A stretch of 31,279 nt of DNA. Origin: CAYRWM01 sp964428055. Lineage in GTDB: Bacteria; Bacillota; Clostridia; Christensenellales; Christensenellaceae. The stretch lies in assembly GCA_964428055.1 (NCBI GenBank), contig CAYRWM010000023.1, forward strand, positions 1-31,279, in the 5' to 3' direction. A program made the translations under genes and the position numbers. Of this stretch, positions 22,603 to 30,942 are shown piece by piece. The first letter of the stretch is position 1; every line of letters starts with the position of its first letter. The notes under the pieces are model-generated. The model was given only the letters and a program-made list of their open reading frames with translations. It was not told the DNA's origin and did not search any database.

Positions 22603-25569
22603 TTATTCCTCGGGTTCTTCAGAATCCTCATTCTCTCTGTTTTCAGACTGATCCACTGAAGTCTTTATTATGGTGAGAACGGTGAGTAATGCAGCTGCCG
22701 CTGCAAGGGCTACCATGAGCACCGTCCAGTCATCCGCGAATCTCATTTTGCCGGACATATCATTGTTCATGAAATAAATGACAGCCGCCACTGCCGCTAT
22801 CGCGACTGTTGCGATGGCGAATATGCCCTTGAGCATCGGATTTGCAGCTTCTTTCAAACCGGAATCAAATTCACTGGCATCGGGATCCTCGTCTTTGCTT
22901 CTTCTGAAGAATGCGCATGCCGCGGATATGGCAGCGCCGGCTATGGCTATGACCATCATTATAAGGCCTGTGAGCGCCCAGGATCCTTCAGCTTTTCCTG
23001 TATCCGGGTACGGGCTTATATCTTCCGCTGGTATCGGCTCTATAGTGTCTGCCGATTCAGAACCCTCGTCTGGAGCTACTGTATCCGGTACGGTATCCGG
23101 AACTGCGGGTACCGGAGCCGGAGCGGGTTCGAGCGTGGGTGTTACGTTGTCCGAAGAATCAGGTTCCGGACTCGGTTCGGGTTTGGTGTCGGGTTTTGTG
23201 TTAGGCACAGGTTTCACCGGCGCAGGAACAGGAGCAGGTACAGGTTTTGGATCTGGTTTCGGATCCGGTTTTACATCCGGTGCGGGATCGGGTTTCGGGT
23301 CCGGCTTTACATCCGGCGTGGGCTCTGGGTCAGGTGTCGGCTTCGGATCCGGCGTTGGCTCGGGATCGGGAGCAGGCTCAGGTTCGGGAGAGCTGCCGGA
23401 TACTTTTACATCAACAAAAGTTTTCAGCTCCTCATTATCTATCCTTGTCGATACGCGGACTTTAGTTTCGCCTGGTGCGACAGCATTGAGCACACCGTAA
23501 TCGTCTACGGTAATCACATCTTCATCAAGTGAAACGTACTGAAGACTGCCGATGTAAGCAGGGCTCGGGTCAGTCTCTATCATGATAGGCTTCAGTTCCC
23601 CGACAGTCATTTTAAATCTGTCCTTTTCCGGAGTGATTGATTCAGCATCAGGAATGATATCATCTGTAACCGTAAGGGTAAACTTGCGCGTATTCCCGTT
23701 TCTGAGTTTTGCCGTTACAGTGACAGTTCCGGCGCCGTTATATTTAATGACTCCGTCCTGATTTACGGCCGCATAACTCTCATCGGAGGAAGTCCATTCT
23801 ATTTCCCTTTCCTGAGCATCCACAGGAACGATCTCAAAGTCCGTGTAGTAACTCGTGAAGTAATTGTTGCGCGGTATGATGTCGCAGTCACGGCGCAGTG
23901 CAATGTCCTGTATATGTGTAGCTTCACTGTCAGGTATGAATTTAGCGGTCAGGGTTATATCTCCGGTTACCTGAATCTCTTTTTCTATCGTTTTTCCGCT
24001 TTCATCTTCCCAGCCTATAAATACGTATCCATCTTTTTTGGGTTGTTTATCATCCAGAGAAACGTATTTTCCGCTTTCCTTGAAGCTTTTATCATACACT
24101 TCGCCGTCCGATATAAAAGTCACGGTATATACGAGGCTGTCAATCTCTGAGATGTTGGCATCCACCCAATCGAGTCTTCCGCGGATCCAGTCTTTTATTG
24201 TCTTTACATTTTCCTCATAGCTGTAATCAGGATCGCCTTTTCCGTTTATAAGATAGTCTTGCTCTGCAGAAGTCTTTATCTCTTCACAGTACTGATCGAT
24301 AAGACCGCCGTCCTCGATCATCTTGACGATCGAAGGTCTCATTTCTGTCCACTGTTTTTTAACTTCATCTACGAATCCGCCTTTTTCCTTGTCGCTGAAC
24401 AGGGGAAAAAGCCATTCGTGCTCCAGAATAAATCCTTCTGTTGTGGGAATATTATCCCATCCGTAGTCAAAGTCCCATAAGGGGCCCCAGTAGAGTTTGC
24501 CTTCCTTTCCGTCTTTGTCGCGTACCTTGTATATGTATGTGCTGCTGGTGGTGTATGCATCAGCGTTGCTGGAGAATGCCTGTACGAGCCAGTATTTTGC
24601 AGCTGACTCTATATCCATAAGATCTCTGTAACCGCTGCCTCCTTCAAACAGGGCATCTTCGACCTTCTGTATGTGTTCCTGAATGTATTTCTGCTGCTTA
24701 TCGTTCTTGTACCCGTCGCCCAGCTCCGGATCAGAGTAGCTGTCCTCAAAGGCGGTACCGCCGGGATTCGCATTTAGACTATAATTGTAGTTTCCGTCTG
24801 ATGATGTGTCGAAAGAAGGAGTGTGTGTAGCCCAGTCAACACCGCGGCTCGTATAGAACACGTCGGGAGAGGACTTGTCAACCTGAAGGGCGTCCTGCAG
24901 CAGATAACCGCCGGTTATGGTCTCCGAATCCGCGTCACCCTTTTTGAGTTCGTCTATCTCAAGGCGGTTCTTGTCTACGCGTACATTCTCACTTAAGTAG
25001 TAGCTTCCCAGATATTTGCTCCCGTACTTTTCACCGGTCATAACGAGGTCTACGGGAACACCGCGGGGAGTAAACTCGAATCCCATCTCATCGCCGAGCC
25101 ACGCGGTTATCCTGTCTCTGAGCAGTGACGGGTCGAAGTCGTTCGCTACGAGCACCCAGTGCTTGTTTTCGCCCAGCCCGAAAAGGTCGGCTTTTTCATC
25201 GAGTTTGATCTTGAACGGCTTCTTGTCACCCAGCATCCACGTGGAGTTTCCCCGTCCGCGAATGCTCATGGAGAGGTCTTCTACGCTCTCGCATGCCTTG
25301 CCCGGAAGGTCGCAGTAATGGAAGCCTTCAGGAACGTTGATGCTGACCGCGCCGTAGCAGAAGACACTGTGGTCAGGGCTGTTTATCATATCCCTGATCG
25401 TGCCCCTGGATTCGTCAATGTTCAGGTACACGACCGGTATGCCGTTGTCGACCTCAACAGGATCTGTCCCGGCAGCATATGCCGTTCCCACTATTAAAAG
25501 CGATATTATGACGAAAAGGAATATAAAAAACAGAGTGGTATACAGTCTTGAATCTATGATCTTTTTCAT
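22603..25569 (-). CDS. CotH-kinase-like surface protein with Big domains
   Basis: This encodes 988 aa. A signal peptide or anchor lies at residues 10-32. A CotH-type kinase-like domain spans about 45-475: IRGRGNSTW at 103-111, KKPFKIKLDEKADLFG at 116-131, GSYYLSENVRVDKNRLEI near 188-205, ITGGYLLQ at 218-225, and WDFDYGWD at 365-372. An InlB B-type repeat follows (481-545), then two Big-2-like Ig folds (about 550-636 and 640-724), a Pro/Asp/Lys-rich linker (727-850), a YPDTG pentapeptide (854-858), and a membrane helix (863-888) with RR behind it. A further 100 residues add two more helices (about 913-934 and 948-968) and an acidic tail. CotH proteins of Bacillus spores phosphorylate coat proteins; this one is more likely on the cell surface. 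GGAGG lies upstream of the ATG. Confidence 0.85.
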   Translation of the reverse strand: MKKIIDSRLYTTLFFIFLFVIISLLIVGTAYAAGTDPVEVDNGIPVVYLNIDESRGTIRDMINSPDHSVFCYGAVSINVPEGFHYCDLPGKACESVEDLSMSIRGRGNSTWMLGDKKPFKIKLDEKADLFGLGENKHWVLVANDFDPSLLRDRITAWLGDEMGFEFTPRGVPVDLVMTGEKYGSKYLGSYYLSENVRVDKNRLEIDELKKGDADSETITGGYLLQDALQVDKSSPDVFYTSRGVDWATHTPSFDTSSDGNYNYSLNANPGGTAFEDSYSDPELGDGYKNDKQQKYIQEHIQKVEDALFEGGSGYRDLMDIESAAKYWLVQAFSSNADAYTTSSTYIYKVRDKDGKEGKLYWGPLWDFDYGWDNIPTTEGFILEHEWLFPLFSDKEKGGFVDEVKKQWTEMRPSIVKMIEDGGLIDQYCEEIKTSAEQDYLINGKGDPDYSYEENVKTIKDWIRGRLDWVDANISEIDSLVYTVTFISDGEVYDKSFKESGKYVSLDDKQPKKDGYVFIGWEDESGKTIEKEIQVTGDITLTAKFIPDSEATHIQDIALRRDCDIIPRNNYFTSYYTDFEIVPVDAQEREIEWTSSDESYAAVNQDGVIKYNGAGTVTVTAKLRNGNTRKFTLTVTDDIIPDAESITPEKDRFKMTVGELKPIMIETDPSPAYIGSLQYVSLDEDVITVDDYGVLNAVAPGETKVRVSTRIDNEELKTFVDVKVSGSSPEPEPAPDPEPTPDPKPTPDPEPTPDVKPDPKPDPAPDVKPDPKPDPKPVPAPVPAPVKPVPNTKPDTKPEPSPEPDSSDNVTPTLEPAPAPVPAVPDTVPDTVAPDEGSESADTIEPIPAEDISPYPDTGKAEGSWALTGLIMMVIAIAGAAISAACAFFRRSKDEDPDASEFDSGLKEAANPMLKGIFAIATVAIAAVAAVIYFMNNDMSGKMRFADDWTVLMVALAAAAALLTVLTIIKTSVDQSENRENEDSEEPEE

Positions 25570-25608
25570 ATATCGGCAGCCTCCGCTGAATAATGAAATG
25601 ATGTAAGT

Positions 25609-25637
25609 ATTATATCATGAGATAATAAAAAGCTCCA
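25609..25637 (-). promoter_or_regulatory. Possible promoter of the CotH-like gene
   Basis: TATAAT is on the minus strand at 25614-25609, 40 nt before the start codon. The -35 position (25637-25632, TGGAGC) is a poor match and falls inside the terminator of the next gene, so read-through from that gene is the alternative. Confidence 0.4.
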
Positions 25638-25655
25638 CGCGGCTGCGCGGAGCTT
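25619..25655 (-). terminator. Terminator of the small lipoprotein gene
   Basis: AAGCTCC (25630-25636) pairs with GGAGCTT (25649-25655), with an inner CGC-GCG helix. Read leftward, the stem is followed by a TTTTATTATC tail. It lies 20 nt after the lipoprotein stop codon. Confidence 0.8.
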
Positions 25656-25674
25656 AAAAGAGTGATCTGAGTCT

Positions 25675-26145
25675 TTATTTTACATCCTCGGGCAGTATAC
25701 CGTTTGAAGAATAGGCATAATACTTAAGATCGTTTCCCTCACCCTTAAAAGTGACGTATACGCTGATCTTCATGTCTCCTACATAGTCCTTATCAGAATA
25801 CCAGCAATAGTAGGTGTATCCCGGATAATCGTTGCCGTCCATACGGATGCCGTCATCACCGAATGCTTCGGCAACCTCAGCGTATGAAGAAACCGTGCCG
25901 TCGACCAGAGCCTTGAACGCTGCTTCAAATTTGTCATTGGGAACAAACTCGTAGCCATCCGGCATCTGTGAAGTCTCGAGCAGACCGCCTTCTTCGGAGA
26001 CATACTTGTCACCCGTGAATGCGGAACCGCTGCTTGCAGGCGCGGCACTGTCAGATGCTCCGTCGGAGCAACCTGCGAAGCAGATCGCTGCTGCAACTAT
26101 AAAACATATTATTATTGCTGTTGCTATACGTGTTTTCTTAGTCAT
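25675..26145 (-). CDS. Small lipoprotein of unknown function
   Basis: This encodes 156 aa. A hydrophobic signal peptide ends in the lipobox FAGC, so C26 would be lipidated and the protein anchored outside the membrane. A Ser/Ala-rich linker follows, then a domain with SYAEVAEAFGDDGIRMD and aromatic strands (GYTYYCWY, KISVYVTFKG). That pattern faintly recalls SmpA/BLIP-like folds, but I do not assign it. AAGGAGG precedes the ATG at 26145; longer in-frame starts lie upstream of that site. Confidence 0.8.
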   Translation of the reverse strand: MTKKTRIATAIIICFIVAAAICFAGCSDGASDSAAPASSGSAFTGDKYVSEEGGLLETSQMPDGYEFVPNDKFEAAFKALVDGTVSSYAEVAEAFGDDGIRMDGNDYPGYTYYCWYSDKDYVGDMKISVYVTFKGEGNDLKYYAYSSNGILPEDVK

Positions 26146-26175
26146 TATATGAAACCTCCTTTTTCCTTCACTAAT

Positions 26176-26204
26176 ATAATACAACAAAAGCGCTGCGATT
26201 TTAA
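26176..26204 (-). promoter_or_regulatory. Possible promoter of the lipoprotein gene
   Basis: On the minus strand, TTAAAA (26204-26199) and TATTAT (26181-26176) are 17 bp apart. Both are partial matches to consensus. The start of transcription would fall about 25 nt before the ATG. Confidence 0.4.
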
Positions 26205-26318
26205 CACTTCCTTTTTGGAAATGATCCGATTACGGGGTTTTATTTTATGCTGCATGTTTGATATCATAATAACAGAAGTTAATAAACCTTAAAAAGTTTT
26301 TACAGGAGGTATAATCAT

Positions 26319-26759
26319 ATGTCTAACAGATCAGCATCAATAGCACTGATAATCGGCATCGCGGCGCTCATTCTCGCGATAGTGGCGGTATCAGTCGCGG
26401 GAGCACTTGCTCCGGTGGCAAAAGAGGATACAGCAGAGCAGGATACGGATATCCAGTATGTGATGTATCTCGGAACGAATGACAAGGATACGAACATGCC
26501 CGTTTTCTCTCCGGAGGAATCCAAGGTAAAAGCGGAGGAGATACTGATCAATCATTTCGGCGGATTTACGATTCAGGAAGCCAGCGGCGGATGGATTGAT
26601 GAAGGCAAAGTATACAGGGAATACACGCTGGTCATATATCTCAGTGATACCGATATAGAACAGGTTCATGCTGCGGCGTCCGAACTGAAAGAGGTATTCA
26701 ATCAGAGTTCCGTGCTCATACAGGCCAACCGCACGACAACCGAATTTTATGAAGGCTGA
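26319..26759 (+). CDS. DUF3574-like membrane-anchored protein
   Basis: This encodes 146 aa. One N-terminal membrane helix (residues 7-30) anchors an outside domain that begins YVMYLGTNDKDTN and contains HFGGFTIQEASGGWI, then EYTLVIYLSD and a closing SSVLIQANRTTTEFY. This pattern resembles DUF3574 proteins, which have no known function; the assignment is from memory of the family and tentative. AGGAGGT is 8 nt before the ATG. It is divergent from the lipoprotein gene. Confidence 0.7.
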   Translation: MSNRSASIALIIGIAALILAIVAVSVAGALAPVAKEDTAEQDTDIQYVMYLGTNDKDTNMPVFSPEESKVKAEEILINHFGGFTIQEASGGWIDEGKVYREYTLVIYLSDTDIEQVHAAASELKEVFNQSSVLIQANRTTTEFYEG

Positions 26760-26770
26760 TAAAAAGGCGT

Positions 26771-26800
26771 GAGGGCTGACATATGCCGGCCCTCTTTTTT
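26771..26800 (+). terminator. Terminator of the DUF3574-like gene
   Basis: GAGGGC (26771-26776) pairs with GCCCTC (26789-26794), extended inward by T-G and G-C, and is followed by six T. Confidence 0.88.
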
Positions 26801-26806
26801 GTGCTG

Positions 26807-26835
26807 TTTACTGAAAAAAGAACTTTTATTATAAT
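26807..26835 (+). promoter_or_regulatory. Promoter of the GH3 gene
   Basis: TTTACT (26807-26812, 4 of 6) and a perfect TATAAT (26830-26835) are 17 bp apart. Transcription would begin near 26842, about 46 nt before the gene, right after the preceding terminator. Confidence 0.7.
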
Positions 26836-26887
26836 TAATACATATTACTGAAATTCTGTTAGGTATCCCGAAACGGAAAAAAGCACT

Positions 26888-29317
26888 ATGTACGATTACG
26901 AACAAAAACACATAGATATGCTGAGGCCTCTGCATCCCGAGTGCACTGTACTTATGCGCTCGAGCGGCTGTTTTCCGCTGTCCGGTCCGTGCGATATTGC
27001 TCTTTACGGAAAAGGGGCCCGCTACACAGTTAAGGGCGGTACCGGTTCGGGTGATGTCAATTCAAGATACTTTGTGACGATAGAGGACGGTCTTAAAAAT
27101 GCCGGCTTCAATATAACGTCTGATGCGTGGCTGGATGCCTATGATGAGATCCTCGGAAAAGTCAAACAGGACTTTCTTGAGGATATGAAGAATAATACAA
27201 AGCTCTCAGAGAGAGTAGCGCTGTTTATAAACATAGAAGCATCCATGCCGGAACCTGTATATGATCTTCCCATGGATGCGGAGGGAGATGCTGCAGTATA
27301 TGTTCTCATGCGCCAGCCGGGTGAGGGCGGAGACCGCGATCCCGGCAAGGGAGATTTCCAGCTTACCGACTGCGAGATACGGGATATCCTGTACCTGCAG
27401 CAGAATTATAAAAAGTTCATGCTGGTTCTGAACGCCGGCGGTGCGGTTGATCTTTCGCCCCTTCAGTCAGTTGAGAACATACTTCTCTTATCGCAGCTGG
27501 GTGTGGACACGGGAAATGCTCTTGCGGATATTCTTCTCGGCAGGGCAAACCCTTCCGGGAAACTCGCTTCCACATGGATGAGCTATGAAGAGATTCCTGA
27601 TCTGATCTCATTCGGGAAAAGGGATGATACCGAGTACCGCGAAGGCATATACGTAGGATATCGGTATTTCGGCACCGCAGGGAAAAAGCCGCTGTTCTCT
27701 TTCGGCCACGGACTAAGCTTCACAAGTTTTGCTGTAGGGGATACTGAGGTCATTGATGACGGAACTCGGATCACAGTATCCGCTGACATAATGAATACCG
27801 GATCCTTCGCTGGTAAGGAAGTATTTCAGGTCTATGTTTCCAAACCCGAGGGCAGACTGGATCAGCCGTATCAGGAACTGGCAGCATTTAAGAAAACGAA
27901 AGAACTCGCACCGGGTGAGACTGAAAGAGTTACGGCATCATTCGATCTTAGGGATATATCGTCATTTGATGAGAAAAACGCCTCATATATTCTTGAGGCG
28001 GGAGATTATATCGTAAGGACTGGGAACAGCAGCGAAAACACCGTTCCCGCGGCCGTGCTGCATCTCGGACAGGAAATAACTGTCCGCAAAGTCAGAAATC
28101 TTGAAGGCGGCCCCGGCTTTGAAGACTGGAAACCTGAAATCAGAAGACATGAAAAACTGCCGGATGGTATCCCAGTCATAAATATTTCAGCAGACTGCGC
28201 CGTCACTGAAACTGTTAAGTACGGACAAAAGCCTGCAGAAGAGAAGACCGTTTCGCAGATGAGCCTTGAAGAGCTGGCGATGCTCAGTGTCGGCAACTTC
28301 GGAAAGCTCGGTACGCTTGCATTCATGATAGGCGCTGCGTCTCTGCATGTGAGCGGTGCTGCGGGGGAATCATGCGGCAGGATCGAAGGTATAGAGCCGC
28401 TCATAATGGCGGACGGTCCGGCGGGATTAAGACTGTTCAGGCAGTTTTTCCGGGATAAAAAGGGAGTGCACAGAGTAGGGTATGACTCCATCATGGCCAT
28501 GATGAGCGAATATATGCCGCGTATCATAGTGTGGCTTGTTTCGGTCGTAAGCCCCAAACCTAAAAAAGGTCAGAAGATAGAGGACCAGTATGCGACAGCC
28601 ATACCCGTAGGGTCCGCAATAGCGCACAGCTTCAATCCCGATGTTGCGGAAACGTGCGGTGACATAGTCGGTGAGGAGATGACACGCTTCGGAGTGCATC
28701 TGTGGCTCGCGCCTGCGCTGAACATACACAGGAGCATACTGTGCGGCAGAAATTTTGAATATTACTCCGAAGATCCGCTTTTGAGCGGCGTCATGGCTTC
28801 TGCTGTGACAAAGGGCGTACAGAAGCATAAGGGCTGCGGCGTGACACTCAAGCATTTCTGCGCAAACAATCAGGAGTATAACCGTTTCAGGAGCAACAGC
28901 TGTGTTTCGGAGCGCGCACTGCGTGAGATATATCTGCGCGGTTTTGAGCGTTGCATAAAAGAATCTTTCCCGGCGGCTGTCATGAATTCATATAATCTCT
29001 TAAACGGGATCCATACCAGCGAACGTGAAGATCTGAATACCGGAGTTTTGCGAGATGAATTCGGTTTCGACGGCCTCATAATGACAGACTGGACAGTCAT
29101 GATGAAGCGGATGTCTGACAAGGATTCCGTTCACAGACTGCTGTTACCGGACATGTCGGCAAAGGCAGGAAGCAATGTCATAATGCCCGGCTCCAAAAAG
29201 GATTACAAAGCGGTCCTGAAGGCTTTAAGAAAGGGAACTCTTTCAAGGGAGCGTGCAGAGGCTAATGTGTCCTGGCTTATTAAAACAATAAGGAAACTGA
29301 CCGGCGGCGTTTCTTGA
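26888..29317 (+). CDS. Family 3 glycoside hydrolase, domain-swapped
   Basis: This encodes 809 aa, probably a beta-glucosidase-type enzyme. The order of domains is reversed from most GH3 enzymes. The alpha/beta sandwich comes first (about 30-240, with YGKGARYTVKGGTGSGDVNS at 40-59 and PGEGGDR at 144-150, the likely acid/base region). A fibronectin-III-like domain follows (about 281-395, after FSFGHGLSFTSF). The TIM barrel comes last (about 455-800, with MADGPAGLR at 507-515, CGRNFEYYSEDP at 619-630, KHF at 655-657 and the nucleophile Asp D734 in IMTDW). There is no signal peptide, so it should act inside the cell on imported sugars. The ribosome binding site is weak. Exact substrate is unknown. 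Confidence 0.88.
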   Translation: MYDYEQKHIDMLRPLHPECTVLMRSSGCFPLSGPCDIALYGKGARYTVKGGTGSGDVNSRYFVTIEDGLKNAGFNITSDAWLDAYDEILGKVKQDFLEDMKNNTKLSERVALFINIEASMPEPVYDLPMDAEGDAAVYVLMRQPGEGGDRDPGKGDFQLTDCEIRDILYLQQNYKKFMLVLNAGGAVDLSPLQSVENILLLSQLGVDTGNALADILLGRANPSGKLASTWMSYEEIPDLISFGKRDDTEYREGIYVGYRYFGTAGKKPLFSFGHGLSFTSFAVGDTEVIDDGTRITVSADIMNTGSFAGKEVFQVYVSKPEGRLDQPYQELAAFKKTKELAPGETERVTASFDLRDISSFDEKNASYILEAGDYIVRTGNSSENTVPAAVLHLGQEITVRKVRNLEGGPGFEDWKPEIRRHEKLPDGIPVINISADCAVTETVKYGQKPAEEKTVSQMSLEELAMLSVGNFGKLGTLAFMIGAASLHVSGAAGESCGRIEGIEPLIMADGPAGLRLFRQFFRDKKGVHRVGYDSIMAMMSEYMPRIIVWLVSVVSPKPKKGQKIEDQYATAIPVGSAIAHSFNPDVAETCGDIVGEEMTRFGVHLWLAPALNIHRSILCGRNFEYYSEDPLLSGVMASAVTKGVQKHKGCGVTLKHFCANNQEYNRFRSNSCVSERALREIYLRGFERCIKESFPAAVMNSYNLLNGIHTSEREDLNTGVLRDEFGFDGLIMTDWTVMMKRMSDKDSVHRLLLPDMSAKAGSNVIMPGSKKDYKAVLKALRKGTLSRERAEANVSWLIKTIRKLTGGVS

Positions 29318-29324
29318 CTTTTAC

Positions 29325-29612
29325 ATGCCTGTATTAGAGGAGACAGAACCTGCTGCTGTTGCCGACCAGGATAACGGAATGATGCTGGGGGATGCTCTCG
29401 ATTCCAGTATCGAGGATTCGGAACCGGACTATACATTTGTCTGGGTATGGATAATAATTGGAGCTGCCGCAGCTGTCGTGGTAACACTTCTCGTGCGAAG
29501 GCATATGAAGCGCAGGACGGAAGGAACGGAACATGATCAAAAGGGCATTTTTACTGATACTAATACTGACGCTGATTTCTGTGCTGCTTTTCTCTTGCGC
29601 AGCAAGGAATAA
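29325..29612 (+). CDS. Doubtful small single-pass membrane ORF
   Basis: This encodes 95 aa at most: an acidic N-terminal part, one membrane helix (about residues 39-57, FVWVWIIIGAAAAVVV) and a basic RRHMKRR stop-transfer. No ribosome binding site lies before the ATG. Its last 80 nt overlap the next gene in another frame, where the sequence stops looking like protein. It could be the surviving C-terminal anchor of a lost protein, or a real short gene translated after the GH3 gene, 7 nt upstream. Confidence 0.35.
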   Translation: MPVLEETEPAAVADQDNGMMLGDALDSSIEDSEPDYTFVWVWIIIGAAAAVVVTLLVRRHMKRRTEGTEHDQKGIFTDTNTDADFCAAFLLRSKE

Positions 29613-30810
29613 TGATACTGACGGTTCTGAAGAAGATGTATTCGATGCTGTGTATATAGGTGTTGAGGATTACGGCAGAGCGGACAGGAATACCGTTCTC
29701 GATCCTGAAAGCTGTGTCTTCATATTCGATACGGACAGCGGGCAGAAGACATATAAGATAGACTGCGGAAAGATATTTGAAGACGACGGGTCGGATCATG
29801 AGGACTTCTCGGATGTTATGTCTCTCGATCAGGGGGCGTACAGACTCCATAATCTCTTAAGGCACGGCAGCAGATACAGAGTGACCGCATCGGGAGATAC
29901 GATAACCGGACTTGAAAAACTGACAGAAGAGACACTGTATACTCCTGTTATCAGCGGGACACCGGGTGAAAGGACTCTTAAGAATCTGATCAAAACCGCA
30001 TTCGGACCTCTCGGGCACTGTCTCTATGTATACGGCGGCGGCTGGGATTATCAGGATGCCGGCGGTTCCTATGAGTCCGAGACTATAGGCGTTCAGGGAT
30101 CGTGGGAGGAGTTTTTCAAAGAAAACGATGCAGACTATCTGTTTAAGGATGAAGAGCATCCGGAATCATCAGTATTCCCGTTTGGTTCCTGGAACGAATA
30201 CCATTATCTCGGTCTGGACTGCTCAGGATATGCCGGGTGGGTAATATATAATACCATGTACGATGAAGACCGCTCGCACGATTCATTTGTCAAAGGGTCA
30301 TCCAGAATGGCCGACAGCCTAGATACGGAATACGGATTTGGTACCATTGTTCATGAATCAAATGATACGGAGGATCCCGAAACCGATTATTCGGAACTGT
30401 TTGATGAACTGAGGACCGGCGATGTGGTGAGCGTAGGGCATCATGTTTACATAGTTCTCGGCAAATGCTCCGACGGCAGCGTTATCATAATCCACAGCGT
30501 CAATAACGACAGCGTAACGGGTCATGAAGGCGGCGGTGTTGAGTTGAGCGTCTTAAATCCCAAGGGTTCGGGGAACGAGGAATGCGAAGCGTTCAGGCTC
30601 GCCGACTCATATACCAAGAAGTATTATCCCGAGTGGGCTGAGAGATATCCCATGTATTCAAAGGATCTCGATGTTTATTTAAGTTTTCCCGCGGATAAGG
30701 AAACGGTAGGTATATTCCACTGGGATCTGGAATCCGGATCGGGCCTTACGGATCCCGACGGCTATGCGGATATGAGTGCGGAAGAGATCCTTAAGGACAT
30801 ATTCAGCTGA
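29533..30810 (+). CDS. NlpC/P60-like lipoprotein
   Basis: This encodes 425 aa. The signal peptide ends in the lipobox LFSC with C22. The middle contains a variable region (30-150) and then a papain-like NlpC/P60 core: catalytic Cys C230 in YLGLDCSGY, His H304 in GHHVYIVLG, and a third polar residue H321 in IIIHSVNND. Such enzymes cut peptide bonds in the cell wall. A long insert (about 165-225) before the Cys, with YVYGGGWD, sets it apart from short NlpC domains. AAGGAACGGA lies upstream of the ATG. It is on the same strand as the GH3 gene with no terminator between them. Confidence 0.78.
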   Translation: MIKRAFLLILILTLISVLLFSCAARNNDTDGSEEDVFDAVYIGVEDYGRADRNTVLDPESCVFIFDTDSGQKTYKIDCGKIFEDDGSDHEDFSDVMSLDQGAYRLHNLLRHGSRYRVTASGDTITGLEKLTEETLYTPVISGTPGERTLKNLIKTAFGPLGHCLYVYGGGWDYQDAGGSYESETIGVQGSWEEFFKENDADYLFKDEEHPESSVFPFGSWNEYHYLGLDCSGYAGWVIYNTMYDEDRSHDSFVKGSSRMADSLDTEYGFGTIVHESNDTEDPETDYSELFDELRTGDVVSVGHHVYIVLGKCSDGSVIIIHSVNNDSVTGHEGGGVELSVLNPKGSGNEECEAFRLADSYTKKYYPEWAERYPMYSKDLDVYLSFPADKETVGIFHWDLESGSGLTDPDGYADMSAEEILKDIFS

Positions 30811-30816
30811 CCTGAT

Positions 30817-30839
30817 GCCTGCATACGTGCGGGCTTTTT
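30817..30839 (+). terminator. Terminator of the NlpC/P60-like gene
   Basis: GCCTGCA (30817-30823) pairs with TGCGGGC (30828-30834), with one T-G pair and a TACG loop, followed by TTTTT. It lies 6 nt after the stop codon. Confidence 0.9.
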
Positions 30840-30869
30840 ATATGTTAATTATGTGTTAAATGACGGGGT

Positions 30870-30889
30870 GCCGATATGTACATGTCGGC
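30870..30889 (+). promoter_or_regulatory. 20-bp palindrome, candidate operator
   Basis: The site is an inverted repeat with GCCGA/TCGGC arms and an ATGTACAT core; only one base pair of ten breaks the symmetry. It covers the -35 region of the promoter for the next gene, so a repressor dimer bound here would block it. No regulator gene is visible nearby. Confidence 0.55.
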
Positions 30890-30906
30890 CTTCAGTGTGA
30901 TATAAT
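30877..30906 (+). promoter_or_regulatory. Promoter of the gene at the right edge
   Basis: TATAAT (30901-30906) is a perfect -10. TGTACA (30877-30882) is a 4-of-6 match to the -35 at 18 bp, inside the palindrome. Transcription would start near 30913, about 30 nt before the gene. Confidence 0.65.
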
Positions 30907-30942
30907 CTATTAATAATGCACATTCATAAAAAGGACATGAGC

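Noticed and set aside
23247..23465. Possible CRISPR-like repeat block
   Set aside because: Repeat units are short, in frame, and without unique spacers; they encode the protein stalk.
22778..23500. 240-aa rightward ORF rich in Gly and Ser
   Set aside because: It is antisense to the Pro/Asp-rich stalk of the CotH-like gene; the low-complexity GC pattern keeps the opposite strand open.
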